Shown: in pieces, positions 1 to 11,600 of the stretch | Position numbering within the stretch: position 1 is the first letter of the stretch | Layout: each line of letters begins with the position of its first letter | NCBI GenBank assembly: GCA_036186865.1 | Contig: AP025040.1 | Location: 16,576,858 to 16,640,857 of the forward strand | Length of the DNA stretch: 64,000 bases | Direction: 5' to 3' | DNA from: Eustoma russellianum | Lineage: Eukaryota; Streptophyta; Magnoliopsida; Gentianales; Gentianaceae | Program-made: the position numbers and the translations under genes | Notes under the pieces: generated by a model | Database searches by the model: none | What the model saw: the letters and a program-made list of their open reading frames with translations, nothing else | Told to the model about the DNA's origin: nothing

Positions 1-621
1 ACGTTTACAATATTAGAAAATAAATACATACACAAAATGTACAGAAGATAAAGCCATGTGATCTGCTGCGACAATTGAATCTGTGCACAGATATCTATAG
101 GAGCAAAAGCCCAAGAACTTGTATAACATATAATTCAGTAACATCTTCTCGCAGCCCTCATATCAGATTTACAAAAGAAGGACAAGACTAAAGATAAATT
201 AGTAAAATCCGCTAAGGATGAAGAAAGCTTCATTGATCACACTGCCTAAGCAAAAAAATAAAGAAAAAAAACCGGACGCCAATGAGAAGAAAATATTGCC
301 CTTCTTCTCTATACTCTATAGCCCTCTTTATTTCTCAGATTTATCTTAAGAAAATCAACCAACTTCTATGTCAGCCTCGTTACATATTCACATGATGACA
401 TTCTTGATTGCTGAACACCAAAAAGAACACAAAAGCCACTACAAATTGGTGATGGTGATGATAAATACTCTCCTCTCTCTCTCTCTTTGAACCTCTATTC
501 ACACAATTGAACAAATAGGTTCATGTCTCTCTCCTTTTTCTCCCTCAAGTAATTAACTATATATCCACCTTGCCCCCTTGGGAGGAGGTGTCTCTAAATC
601 TTTGAAGCTTTAAGCTTTGAT
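1..621. other. 3' untranslated/flanking region of the 622-1962 gene
   Basis: AT-rich sequence with no convincing reading frame. It lies directly downstream of the stop codon of the minus-strand gene ending at 622, so part of it should be its 3' UTR. A short CT-rich tract sits near 471-487. Nothing else is recognisable. Confidence 0.5.
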
Positions 622-1962
622 CTAAGCTACAGCTGAAACGCGACAATCGAAGCCCTCCACTCTAACTGGAGGCTGGTTACGCCCGTATGTCACTCGAACG
701 CATCCTCCTCCATTCAAGCTCTTACGAGGCGATGTCGAGCAATTCATTGGCAGGTGAATTGATGGTGACAATGGACTTGGCTTCCCATTTCCAAATTGCT
801 CATCTTGAACAAGAGGGTTGGAAGCCCTGACCGGGGGCGAGCCGCTGTAAAATGGAGGAGAGGAATCCACTTGAAAGTTTGATTTCTCAGCTCCATAATC
901 CCCCTGTCAACAACAAATCAAATTTATGACACACTAGCATGAATAAAAAGATTGGATATACAAGAAACATGGTAAACTAGATAGTTGTGCCTATGTGGTA
1001 TGCATTGATCTGTCAAAACAGCATAGCAGTCAAACCAAATCTTTGAGATCTTTTCTTCATGGGTATGAGCCAAATATAAGAATAGACAAATCTAGGCAAA
1101 GGTTAAACTCATCACAAAAATCTACCATTAAAATGAATAACATAAGGTGATTGCGACTTTCAACGAAATCCGAACTGGTTTTTCCTTTGGTAAATTAATC
1201 CTGTCAAGTTATCAACTATTTCAACTCAAGAATATATAGTTCCAGCTAATAAGACAAAAAAAATAGAGATATCACTATTTTCAAAAAGTAAAAAACAAAG
1301 TGGTATTAAGGATTCCAGTAGCCACAGATTTTTTTTTCATATTGCCGAAAAGAAAAAAGAGATTACAAAAAATGTTAAAATTTTAAAATAAATGATTTTT
1401 TTCCCATCAAACCAGAAAATTTTGGGGACTAGTCTGCAACAAAGGACAAAAAATTCACCTTCGTGAGAATGATATCTAGAAGCTCAGTTCCAGCTCTCGA
1501 CTCCAAGGCCTCCATATGATTGCTACAAGAAAAAAAAATCAAGAAAACAAAAGCTAATCATATCCCCAGACTCAATTTAAACTAAATTACCCAAATTCCT
1601 CAAACATCCGCTCCCAACCGAAAAATAAATAAAAAAACTAAACTAAACTAAACCTATCTTTCAAGATTGGAAAAAAAAAAAAAGAGCTTTATCCAAAAAT
1701 ATCTCGACGGAAAGTAAAAATGAATAGAAGAAAAAGGAAGAAACAAAAATTACTTTTTATGGAGCAATCTGGAAGATCTGAAGGACACAGGGTCATTAAC
1801 ATTAACAAGTCTCCGAGGCTTAGGACAAACAACCCCATTAGAATTAGCCATGGAGAAGCTGTTAGTATTACAATTATCACCTCTCCTCAACTCTCCAGCA
1901 CAACCAAATCCCACCAAGGCCTTCTCCTGCTGCTGATGCTGACATGATGCCCACCTATCCAT
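622..1962 (-). CDS. Small plant-specific protein of unknown function (three exons, 184 aa)
   Basis: Spliced minus-strand gene. The exons are 1754-1962, 1459-1522 and 622-903. Each intron has GT at its start and AG at its end, and the frame is kept through both junctions (209 + 64 + 282 nt, 185 codons with stop). The start is the ATG at 1962, giving MDRWASCQHQQQ. Exon 1 carries the block NGVVCPKPRR, exon 2 encodes a short helix-like stretch with SRAGTELLDIIL, and exon 3 has a Pro/Ser-rich part (SPPFYSGSPPVRASNPL) ending in GCVRVTYGRNQPPVRVEG. I recognise this layout from a small angiosperm family typed by Arabidopsis At1g68490/At5g16110-like proteins, sometimes mislabelled as translocase subunits; its function is unknown. 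I see no signal peptide or membrane segment. The exon structure is seen in the sequence; the family assignment is from memory. Confidence 0.78.
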
Positions 1963-2543
1963 TTTTGCTTCAAATTCTTCACCTCAATAATCCCAAAACC
2001 TAAAAAAGAAGAGAAAAATAATCAGGTGAGATTCAGATCCAATAACAGCAAAATTGAATCACAAAAGGGTTTAAATTACTTCAGAGAAGTAATCGTAGAG
2101 AACAAATGGATAACAAGAAAAAAAGAATTGACCTTGGGGGAATTTATGGCGGTGAAATGCGAAGCCTCGTTTATGGAATGCAGGAGAGAAAAAGGAAAGG
2201 TGAGACGGAGAAACCCGGAATCAAAATTATAAATCTTCCCAGCATCGGAAGGCGGCGGATAGCTTCATCAGCGTCTTTTGGCGAGGGAGAAGGATAAGCG
2301 CGGAGGGTTAGGAACGCTATGCTGAGGTGATTGAGGGAATTACCCGTTTTTCCATCCATTAAAATAGTACTTGTGTTTTCCCCACAAAATCAAAAATATT
2401 ATAGTTTTACTTAAAAAAATATATCATTATTGTAGTTTTATAAGTACTTTTACATGTGTTATGTGTCATATACTATTGCATGAAAATCGTAGTGGGTGTC
2501 ATACAACAGTTCTGACAAAATTTGTTGTGCCACTTTTGACCGT
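1963..2543 (-). promoter_or_regulatory. 5' leader and proximal promoter of the 622-1962 gene
   Basis: Lies upstream of the ATG at 1962 on the minus strand. A pyrimidine-rich tract followed by AG near 2003-2012 could be the acceptor of a 5' UTR intron. The stretch 2180-2340 is richer in GC and may be leader exon. The promoter is otherwise AT-rich up to the MITE at 2553. The transcription start cannot be fixed from sequence alone. Confidence 0.35.
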
Positions 2544-2745
2544 AGACGCAACCGGATGAGATCACCTCACCGTACGGTGACTCACCTCACTCCCCACCAC
2601 GTGACACGTGGCAGCAGGGAGGGATGGTGAGGCTGGATGCGGATAACTCTCATCCAGCCTCACCACCCCTTCCTGTTGCCACGTGTCACGCGGTGACGCG
2701 TGGGGTGAGGGAGTTGCGGTGAGGGAATCTGAACCCAGACGCAAC
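2544..2745. mobile_element. Mutator-type MITE with 9-bp TSD, upstream of the first gene
   Basis: The element is 2553-2736 (184 bp), flanked by identical 9-bp copies AGACGCAAC at 2544-2552 and 2737-2745. Its two halves are inverted repeats along nearly their whole length and meet near 2645. The outer ends match at about 15 of 20 positions (CGGATGAGATCACCTCACCG against GGGTTCAGATTCCCTCACCG reversed). A 9-bp TSD with long terminal inverted repeats is the signature of the Mutator superfamily. It carries no coding capacity. Three CACGTG (G-box) cores lie in its arms at 2598, 2605 and 2680. Confidence 0.85.
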
Positions 2746-3559
2746 ATGGTCTGGTTCTGTTCCACTCGCTTTTCACAAAATCTTCATTTGTATACTATTG
2801 TTTTGTTAAAACTGTATTGATATTTTGCGACTCTATAAAACCCAATGAAAACAAACAAATTTTATGCAAAAGTTCATTCTAACCTACTAATTGATTTTTT
2901 TTAGTGATTCAGGCAAAGAATGAATTCACCAGACATGCGTTGATGGTCGTCGGAAAAAATGAAAACAAAGATGATCTTGAATTTGTGTGTAGATGGCCGT
3001 TTTGGGCTCTAATAGACACGAAGGATTTGATTGAGATGCTGTTATGATATACAATGAGGAAGAACTCACGAGAGTACTTACGTGTTGCTTCCAACCAATA
3101 ACACTCACCGTACACGTTCTAAAGAAAAGGCAAATCGGCAATTGTTCATAACAAAAAGGCGTTGCGGATGGAGTTTTCAATCCTATACGTACTGTCGAAG
3201 AAATTATTAAACTTGTTAAAAGGCCGATCAGTTAATTTATGGTGTATGTTTTCAATTTATGAATGTCAGTTGATGTGTCACAAGTATCGTATCAGCGCGC
3301 AATAAATATTGGTGACAATTTTTTTATGGTGCTCGTCACATATTATAAACAAACCCTAAACCTAAGTAAACCATATATATAACAACCTTAGTCATTCAAA
3401 ATAAGTCAATAAAAAATTAAATCACACAACAACAGTGCAATCATTTAAAGGATAAAATACAAACGACATTAATGAAAATAAACATTGCATATAAATATTC
3501 ACTGTAACGATGGTACAAACGACACTAGTGAAAATAAACATTGCATAGAAACATAAAGA
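2746..3559. other. Intergenic, nothing firmly recognised
   Basis: AT-rich. A stretch at about 2910-3050 has coding-like composition on the plus strand but quickly hits stops and matches nothing I know. It may be a worn piece of the adjoining Mutator-like element. Confidence 0.4.
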
Positions 3560-5100
3560 TATTACTAATTATTCTGAAGTTCTGCTTTGCCAGGATAAGT
3601 GTTACGATTGTGACATGCTTTGTGGCATATGCTTAAGCTTTGGTCCATTTCACTGTGAATCCAAACATGAATAGCGATAGGGGCCAGTATGCAAAGTGTT
3701 ACAGCGGATGAAACAAAGCATTGTAGGTGTTTAGCATCGGTTGACATGAGTATAAAAGAACAACCAATTCCGCTGCCAGACTGTGCATATTTTTATATAC
3801 TTACATAGCGTGTGAACAAGACATGTGGTAAAGCTCAAATTTACCGTAAGTGTAAGTTTTTCAAGCAGAATGGCGGTATGTTCAATACCACCACCATTTG
3901 GCATCAATAGAATCAAAACTTCATACAGATCTGCTTGTCTGTCGTAACACTGAATCCTGTGTTTTTCGGCATTACTTGCATTGTGAATAAATTGTTGTTG
4001 CACTTTCAGTCATTATCTGTCCCTGGAGTTAATTGAGCAATCGTCTCTTCGCGTTTATCGTCAAACATCTTCACCGTTCTTTTGGGAACTGTTTGAACAT
4101 AAGGAATTATCAATAAACACCTAGTCCCCTTGAGCACACTGTTCCATGAGACTTTTCGATATTAGTCGTCATTATATAATACTTCTTACCACCGTCGTGG
4201 GACAATGTCTATGTATCAAGCAATATTTGCATAAGGTAATCATATGCATCTTCATTCAATGCTTTCAACTTCTCCTTACACTCTGTAAACTTGTGCGCTT
4301 TGTATTCTGATGCAGGAGCTATAGAATAGTTGCTAACGCCTTACTAAGAAATGTATTTGTGAAAATTGATTGCGTGTGAATTCAACAATATGATCATATA
4401 CTATCTATAAAATGTAAACATTCATTGTCTAAAAAACTTGCATGAAAATTCAATTTGATATGGCGGAGACAATATCTATGATACGCATAAGGCGATTTCC
4501 ATATAAGATTTGATCGAATCGCTACTTGAATGAAGTAGATCGATCCGAAATCAAAACATACATTTTTCACGTCGCCGATTATATACTGATGCATGTTCCT
4601 AAGCAACCATCCTCAAATTTGTTCGTTCTCCTCATCAATAATAGCATAAATACTTTGAAATATATGATCAACTACATCAATCACAACATCAATCAAAATA
4701 TTCTTGCTATGCTTGTCATATAAATGTGTACCGTCAATTGATATCTCCAGCGACAAAGTTGAAACCCAAGAATCATCTGTTTGAATGCCCAAAAAACTGT
4801 ACCAAACATCTTCATATCATCAATGCTCAATTTTAGATCGTGTCTCCACTAGACTATGGTTCCTTTCTTTGATGCCTCAACGTCAACAATATAACGAGGC
4901 AACTCACGTAAAGATTAAGCTATTCACTAACGCCATTGTCATTGCTGTCTTTTTTTCAACTCCATGTTTTTTTTGTAGTTGATGTCCACACTAAAGCTCT
5001 CCTTTAGAGATTCTCGAACATTGTGAGTTTTGAAGTTCACATTTTGGCTAATGTATTCTCTAACAATGTTGACCATCCGTGACAATAAATTTGAGATAGA
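3560..5100 (-). pseudogene. Decayed MULE (MuDR-like) transposase
   Basis: Fragments of a MULE transposase lie in the expected order on the minus strand, in several frames with stops. At about 4,990-5,090 is the pre-catalytic helix region (NVNFKTHNVRESLKESFSVD followed by INYKK). At about 4,640-4,760 is SIDGTHLYDKHSKNILIDVV, the start of the DDE catalytic domain. At about 4,430-4,480 is AYHRYCLRHIKLNF, the highly conserved HRYCxRHI block. At about 4,100-4,330 is the ECKEKLKALNEDAYDYL/LSHDGGKKYYIMT region. At about 3,780-3,870 is a SWIM-type zinc-finger remnant containing FELYHMSCSHAM. The frame changes repeatedly, so it cannot make an active protein. No terminal inverted repeats could be assigned, so the element's limits are unknown. 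The family call rests on this ordered motif set and is firm; boundaries are approximate. Confidence 0.82.
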
Positions 5101-5106
5101 GAGAGA

Positions 5107-5108
<2 letters not shown>

Positions 5109-5172
<64 letters not shown>

Positions 5173-5180
5173 ATGTGTAC
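5109..5180. repeat. (AT)n-(GT)n microsatellite
   Basis: About 26 AT units followed at once by GT/GTAT repeats. It lies at the N-terminal side of the decayed MULE transposase. Open frames across it are artefacts of the simple repeat. Confidence 0.95.
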
Positions 5181-5280
5181 ATACATATATACATGTATAC
5201 ACATCTTTGAAGTATTCAACACAATAGTATTGCCAAAATAGTTTTTGCATCGTTTAGGTCCAGACAAATTTTACTTAAAA

Positions 5281-7985
5281 ATATGTAAAATGCCTTGCCA
5301 ATTTGATTTTCAATAGTATTTGACTAGTTATGACAATATTTTTAGAACGAAGAATGTGTATATATGTATGTATTTGTGTGTGTGTGTGTATATGTATATA
5401 TAAGTATTATGTTCGTTATTTTTAAATATACATGAATATCATGTGATGCGAATTATTCAATTTATACATGATATATGATGACAAATAATCTTTATTTTCA
5501 TTTGACAATTTTTTTGTACATTCAAAAAATAGCTATTGTATGAGCAAATATAAAACTTCTTGTCTTTGAAGTATATGATACTTATAGTATTGGTATTTAA
5601 TCGTGAGGTTTGTGCGGGAAAAACTGAAAAATATAACAGAAGATTTCAAAACTATCTCTAAATTTTGTAAAATGGAAAATATTTTTTTCCTGCTATATAT
5701 GGAAACTAATGATGGTGTGACGAAGATTGCAATTTTGCAAATAAAAGTGTATCTTAATAGATTTGCTTTATCAATTTCAGTCTGCATTATCCTTTTACAC
5801 GCTGATATTTGTAATCTATTTGCTTTTACCTCATTAAACTATTTTTGTAATTGATGACTAAGTGACTTTATTTACTTTTGAAATTTTCTACTTCTCTAAA
5901 AGAAAAGTATAATTATTGCATCAAATGACATGTTGCAATTATTATAATTTGCATCCTATTTAATTTTTAGAACTACATCATATCTAATTCCTCAACCATT
6001 AACTTGCAATTTTACATTAATGTTTTCTTATTGATTAACTTAATGGTAAATTAAGTAAGTTCTCAACATGTACAATTGGCATTGTAAATATCAGTTTTCC
6101 AACTAAGAACGAGGGTGGTTTTTTTGTTTTTGTTCTTTTTGTTTTTCGTTTTGGTTTGGTTTCGTGTATTTTATTCCTTTTTCTTTCTCGTAAAGGGGTG
6201 AATTTTCTTTTTCCCCGTTGGGGAGAAGAGGGGGGGGGGGGGGGGGGGAGGACGCGGGGGCGTGTTGGCTACGCGTAGGTCTTGGAAGGAATCCAAACGG
6301 TTATTATTTCAAGATTAATTAAAATAAAGTTCTTAAAATGAGTTGTGCCTTAGGAAGCAGTACAGATTGACCAAATATGATAAAACACCTTTTCTACACA
6401 TAAAATTTCTGAATCATACATGTTAAATCTTTAGCCTCGGTGAATGTAAATTAGAAACGCAGCGACCTCCTAGATTGATAAAGTGTTATCAGACAACTGA
6501 CGCAATGAAAATATTGCAAACCGGACCTGAAGTGAGCATCTAATTAGATCGGATTCAAATCCATATAGTAGTATTGTTTTCTGCTGCGCGCATCCTAATT
6601 CGAACATATACCTTTCTAAAACAATATTCTCACGCGAGTATCAATTAAACTATTTTATGGAGTTCTTTTACATGTAGAATTCGTCCACAATCAAAGAGGT
6701 TTCTAATTTATGGCGTGTCATCCAAATCCCAATTATGATTATTTTCTTTATCCTCATCTCAATAAGGTTATAGTTCTCCTTTTCCTCATTTTTGCTTTTT
6801 CACTTTGTAAAATGAATAGCTTTTATATAAAATAATGACGCTTTTTCAGAGGAAATAGTGTGTTACGATGATGTTTCATGTAAAGTCTCTAAAGCCTTAC
6901 TCTTTCTTTTCTCTTTCTTTCTTAGTTTTTATTTCTTCTGATGGAATCTACAATAAAATGGTTAAACCCGGTAACAAGAGGTTTTAATAAACTATACCAT
7001 TTCACCAAGGTGAAAACGTGAAATATTATATTTCCAAGCTGAAACTATGTGATAATTTAACTTTGCCCACAAGGGTTGTAAGTTTATGTTGTTGGTTACG
7101 TGCCTCATTTCCAATGGAGTCAATGACAACTCTTCTTTGTCTTTGAAATATGATAGTATAAAATAAAATGACATACTAAATTAGCTGCGCTTCTTATATT
7201 GTGAAGTAACAATTCGACACAACTTGCCGTAATTTTCATTATGGCTCGTTAGAAAACAACTCCTGTGTGTTTCTAACACATAAGTATGGTTGTGTACATC
7301 CGACCTCCATTACCCCCATAGGCGAAAACCTCTAAAACAACGGGTAATGTTGTTATTATGAGATTTTCATTTTAGCCACAAACACTGACATAAAATAGAA
7401 TCCACACAGATTTTTCCCACAAGTAATATAGCATTATATCTACAGATGTTTCCCGACTTATATATACACACGTATATAGAGTCTTGCATGAATCTTATCC
7501 CTACCTTATATTGTAGCATTATAGTTTGTCTAGACTATAGTTTTGCTTTTTTGCTAGCTTACTGGCTAGGAGCATCCTTCAGGCTACAGTGTGGATTTCC
7601 ATTCAGGATTATCGTAGTCTCTTGTTGATGTTTTACTTATGCAAGGAAGCCTCACATTTTTTGACTTGGTTTTTTGGCGAACAGTTTGTCGTTTCGCCTT
7701 CAGTCCATAGTCCATTGTACGGGTTGCACATCCATTATTGTCTATTTTTTTTTCAGGTCAAGGTTCACCTTGATTCATTTGGTATACTATTTACATTGTT
7801 TCCAAAAAAAAATATAGTAAACAAAGACCATAAGGGAGCCAACACTACTTTTTCTGTTTTCATGGTACAAATTTACAAGACTAAGGCGTCGTTAGACCAC
7901 TGCACACAAGAAAACTACAAACTTTTTCTGTATTTGGCTACTAAAATACAAGAGAAACCACACCACTGTACAAAAGAAAACTGCC
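5281..7985. other. Intergenic, no gene recognised
   Basis: AT-rich, with short frames only and none resembling a known protein. The right end (about 7,700-7,985) should hold the 3' UTR of the DUF639 gene, whose stop codon is at 7986. GT/AT microsatellite patches lie near 5,360-5,402 and a long G run at 6,230-6,248. Confidence 0.45.
6230..6248. repeat. 19-base G homopolymer
   Basis: An uninterrupted run of G on the plus strand, followed by a further G-rich tract (GAGGACGCGGGGGCG). It is unusual in this AT-rich context and prone to length errors in sequencing. Confidence 0.95.
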
Positions 7986-8539
7986 TCATTTCTTCTTCTT
8001 GTCTTCTTTAGATTTCTCAAGAAGTACAGGAGCAGCAGGTATGCTGAACCACCATTCTCTGAATCGCCGTGTCCATCTCTCCGTGCTCGCCCTCCTTGGA
8101 GGCGAGTTGCGCGTGAACAACTCCAGAAATGCCATCAAAGTCAGGTATCTACTGGGTAAAACCGCTAAAAGCAAAGCTGTAACTAGCAGAAATGCCGCGA
8201 ATCTCTCTGTAGCCTAAACATTAGAACCATGTTGGAATGTTCAGCCAACATGTTCAGCACCACCACAACAGATGCTAACTCATCTAGGGAGTGTGTATGC
8301 TTCTTTAGGTTAAATTTTAAGACATTCTTCTTCAAGCGATTATTGCATATGAACCTATGTTTTTGAAACTCTGACCAACTCGTACAATCTGAAGAATAAC
8401 CAGTTAATCCGATAGCTTTACATTTTGATTAAAACTCAAACAGTTCTAAAACTAGTACAAGACTGTAAACCCACTAACGGTTTTTTTTGTTTTTTGAAGC
8501 GACCCATTAACGGTTTTAACTGACTCAGTTGATCCAATG

Positions 8540-8611
<72 letters not shown>

Positions 8612-11600
8612 AATGATGAATATAATATATGTAGATCTGAACAATAGATTAGCAAATCCAACATAATGTCAAAACACATGTATGCATGCATATGTATATC
8701 TATAGATCACCTACCAGGCCTATCATATTCATGCAAAGGACTTGGAAACATGAGATTCTTTATATTGGTGTTCATAAACGATGAGAGGAATGCAACGCAT
8801 AACAGGGAGTAAAAGCTCAATAACAAAATTCTTCAGCAAAGAGTAATGAAATTTGCCAAGTACCTGCGGGAAAATGGCCAACAGCAATCCACGTAGCTTT
8901 AGAAGAACAACATTTCCGTCTTGAATTATCTCTTCAACTTGTGATACTGCAGTTTGAACTGCCAGAAGCTGTTCCATTGCGCTTTTTGCAGGTGGCGCGA
9001 TTACTTTGAGTTCGTCAATAGGACCACCTCCTCCAATCAGGCGGGTCAGTAACATAAAAACAGCACAGGATATGAGCATTACGGCGAAGGCATAACTCAG
9101 CCATCCCCTGCGAGGGAAAAAATAAATACCAGAATTATGGGTCGAGCTTTCCGCCAAACGGGTTATGTGAATAACCCGTGGTCACATTCTGTGGCTAGAT
9201 ACAAAGCAACTACTGGAGTGGGAGAGTCAGAGTCGAAAAGAGTATTCCTCACTTCTTTCTTTCATTCAAAACCGTACACGAGTTACCAATTTCAAAAGCT
9301 GTGTCGAATTTAGAAGCACTCTATTGAGCCAGTAGCAGGCAGTATGCTTGTAAATACTTAATTAATAAGCACAAACTACTGCAATATGAACGCGATACGT
9401 GAACACACAGGCAGACAAAGGTTGGCGCAGCCCCGACATCCCATTTATGTACTTCCCTACGGTTAAATACTATTTATATGCACTCATGGGAATTTCACAA
9501 AAAAAAAAAAAAAAAAAAAAAANNNNNNNNNNAAAAAAAAAAAAAAAAAAAAAAAAAAATCCTCAGCACAATCATGTATTTGGTGCGTAAGATTTCCAAA
9601 TCAAGTGCCTAATTTGATTTCGCCAATAAACCATCTCAAAAAGTTTTGATTCTAAATGCTATCACACTAAACACACCTTTTGGCCTGGTCTAACCTTAGT
9701 AAGAGTCATTTTCAGATAGAACACAAACTGGTTCCACAATTCAGTTATTGATCAGCACACCACTTGAAAAGGATCAAGGGAAGTAACATCAACAATTTCG
9801 AAAGATTCAGTTCCATCTGAAAACATTACGGTCTTTCTGAAGGGAAAAAAGCATGCAAATTTAACATTAACTTTAAACCTAGTGCAGCATCTTCCCAAAT
9901 AAAGTTAGAGGAGGAAGACATGTAGGGGATTAAGGGGAAATTAGACGTTTAAAATTCACATAATGTTTTCTTTAAAAAAATCACATAATATTTTCTTTAA
10001 AAAAATCACATAATTTACTTAGACTTCTTAAAACACGCTTGTTAAACTACCATCTCATCTAAAAACTTAAGTTGTTAAAGAAAATACTAATTTATACACT
10101 TTATGTCCCCTGACATGCGGGCTTATGGCATTACGCTTGTTAAACTACCATCTCATCTAAAAACTTAAGTTGTTAAAGAAAATACTAATTTATACACTTT
10201 ATGTCCCCTGACATGCGGACTTATGGCATGTGTATGTAGAAATACATTTACATATATACTTACTGTATACATAAACAGTAAATACAGTATAGTATATCTA
10301 TACAGTAAATACATAAATACAGTACATGTACTAATAATTATATAAAGATATTTCACTATGTTGTATATTGGTTAACACATGTGTATAGTAAAAAGGAAGA
10401 AAGTAGCCGTTGTGACTACTTGAGCTTCTAGCCATTAGAATTCTGACTGTTGGAGGTCATGTAAACAGCCTAATAAAAGGCAACACTTTTGTACATTTGA
10501 ATTAACTTGATGAATATATTATTTTCAACTCTCCATATGGTATCAGAGCATTCACTCTAAGTTTTTGTTTCCCAAAAATGACTACGTCATCATCTTTTGT
10601 GTCTGAATGAACTGAAGTCATTTTCACTCCTGATAAAGCATCAGAGTAGGGTCTTATGACTCTTCTATTGTCATTAATAATCACAAACTAAATGGTGCCA
10701 ATTACCTTTCTTGGTCTAGAGATATTGAGATGTTAGTGACTAGTAAAGGCATAGAAGAGCACATCTTTGATATTGTTACTATTCCAAACAAATTGGATCC
10801 CAAGTTAAAATTATGGAAATCTGAAAACAATATGACTATGTTTTCGCTAATAAGATCAATGCTACCTGACATAAGTGATGATTTTATGATATATAAGACT
10901 GCAGCTGAAATATGGGTTGCAGTTCAAGAAATGTATTTCAAACTAAATAACACCCTGAGTTATATGAGATTGAAGCTCAGTTTCATGAAACGAAAGAAGA
11001 AAACATTATTGGCAATAAATATTATCACAGTTGACACGTGCTTGGCAACAAATTGATGTATTTGAAGTTGTTGTTTGTTGTTGTTGTTGTTTGTTGTTGT
11101 TGAAGTACATCAATGAACATATGCTGCACATTCTAAATTTTATAAAACTATCACTGAGACTAGAAGGGTATTTAGATTCTCACTGGATTACATCCTGACT
11201 TTTACAGTGCTGAAAACAGAATATTTAACACTAAACCATTACCTAGTTTGAAAGAGTTAATTGCACCTGGTATCCATTCTTTTCAACCAAGTTTTAAGTA
11301 GCATCCAATCTTTCATGAAACTCACTTGCCATCCAGACTTATAGGGGTAATAGACACCTGGCATCCGGATGACCTGCTGGTCGACCGCCGCTGAAATCGA
11401 CCTTTGACCGGACTTAACCATACTTTTAACCCGACTTTAACCAAGGTTGACTATTTTACCTTCAAAATTAAAGGAAAAACAAAATCAAAAACCCTTTTCC
11501 TCCCTTCTCAAAGCATGCAGCCTCCCGCCAATGCCTTCTCCGGTATCATCTTCATCCTCTAACCCCTTTTCTCCGACTTCTTCCTCCACAAACCCCTTTT

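Noticed and set aside
5030..5267. Frames rich in Ile-Tyr repeats
   Set aside because: Direct translation of the (AT)n microsatellite.
7446..8011. Plus-strand frames of 60 and 140 aa
   Set aside because: They overlap the 3' end of the DUF639 gene in antisense and match no known family.
9399..9590. 63-aa frame with Lys run
   Set aside because: Translation through the poly-A tract and N gap.
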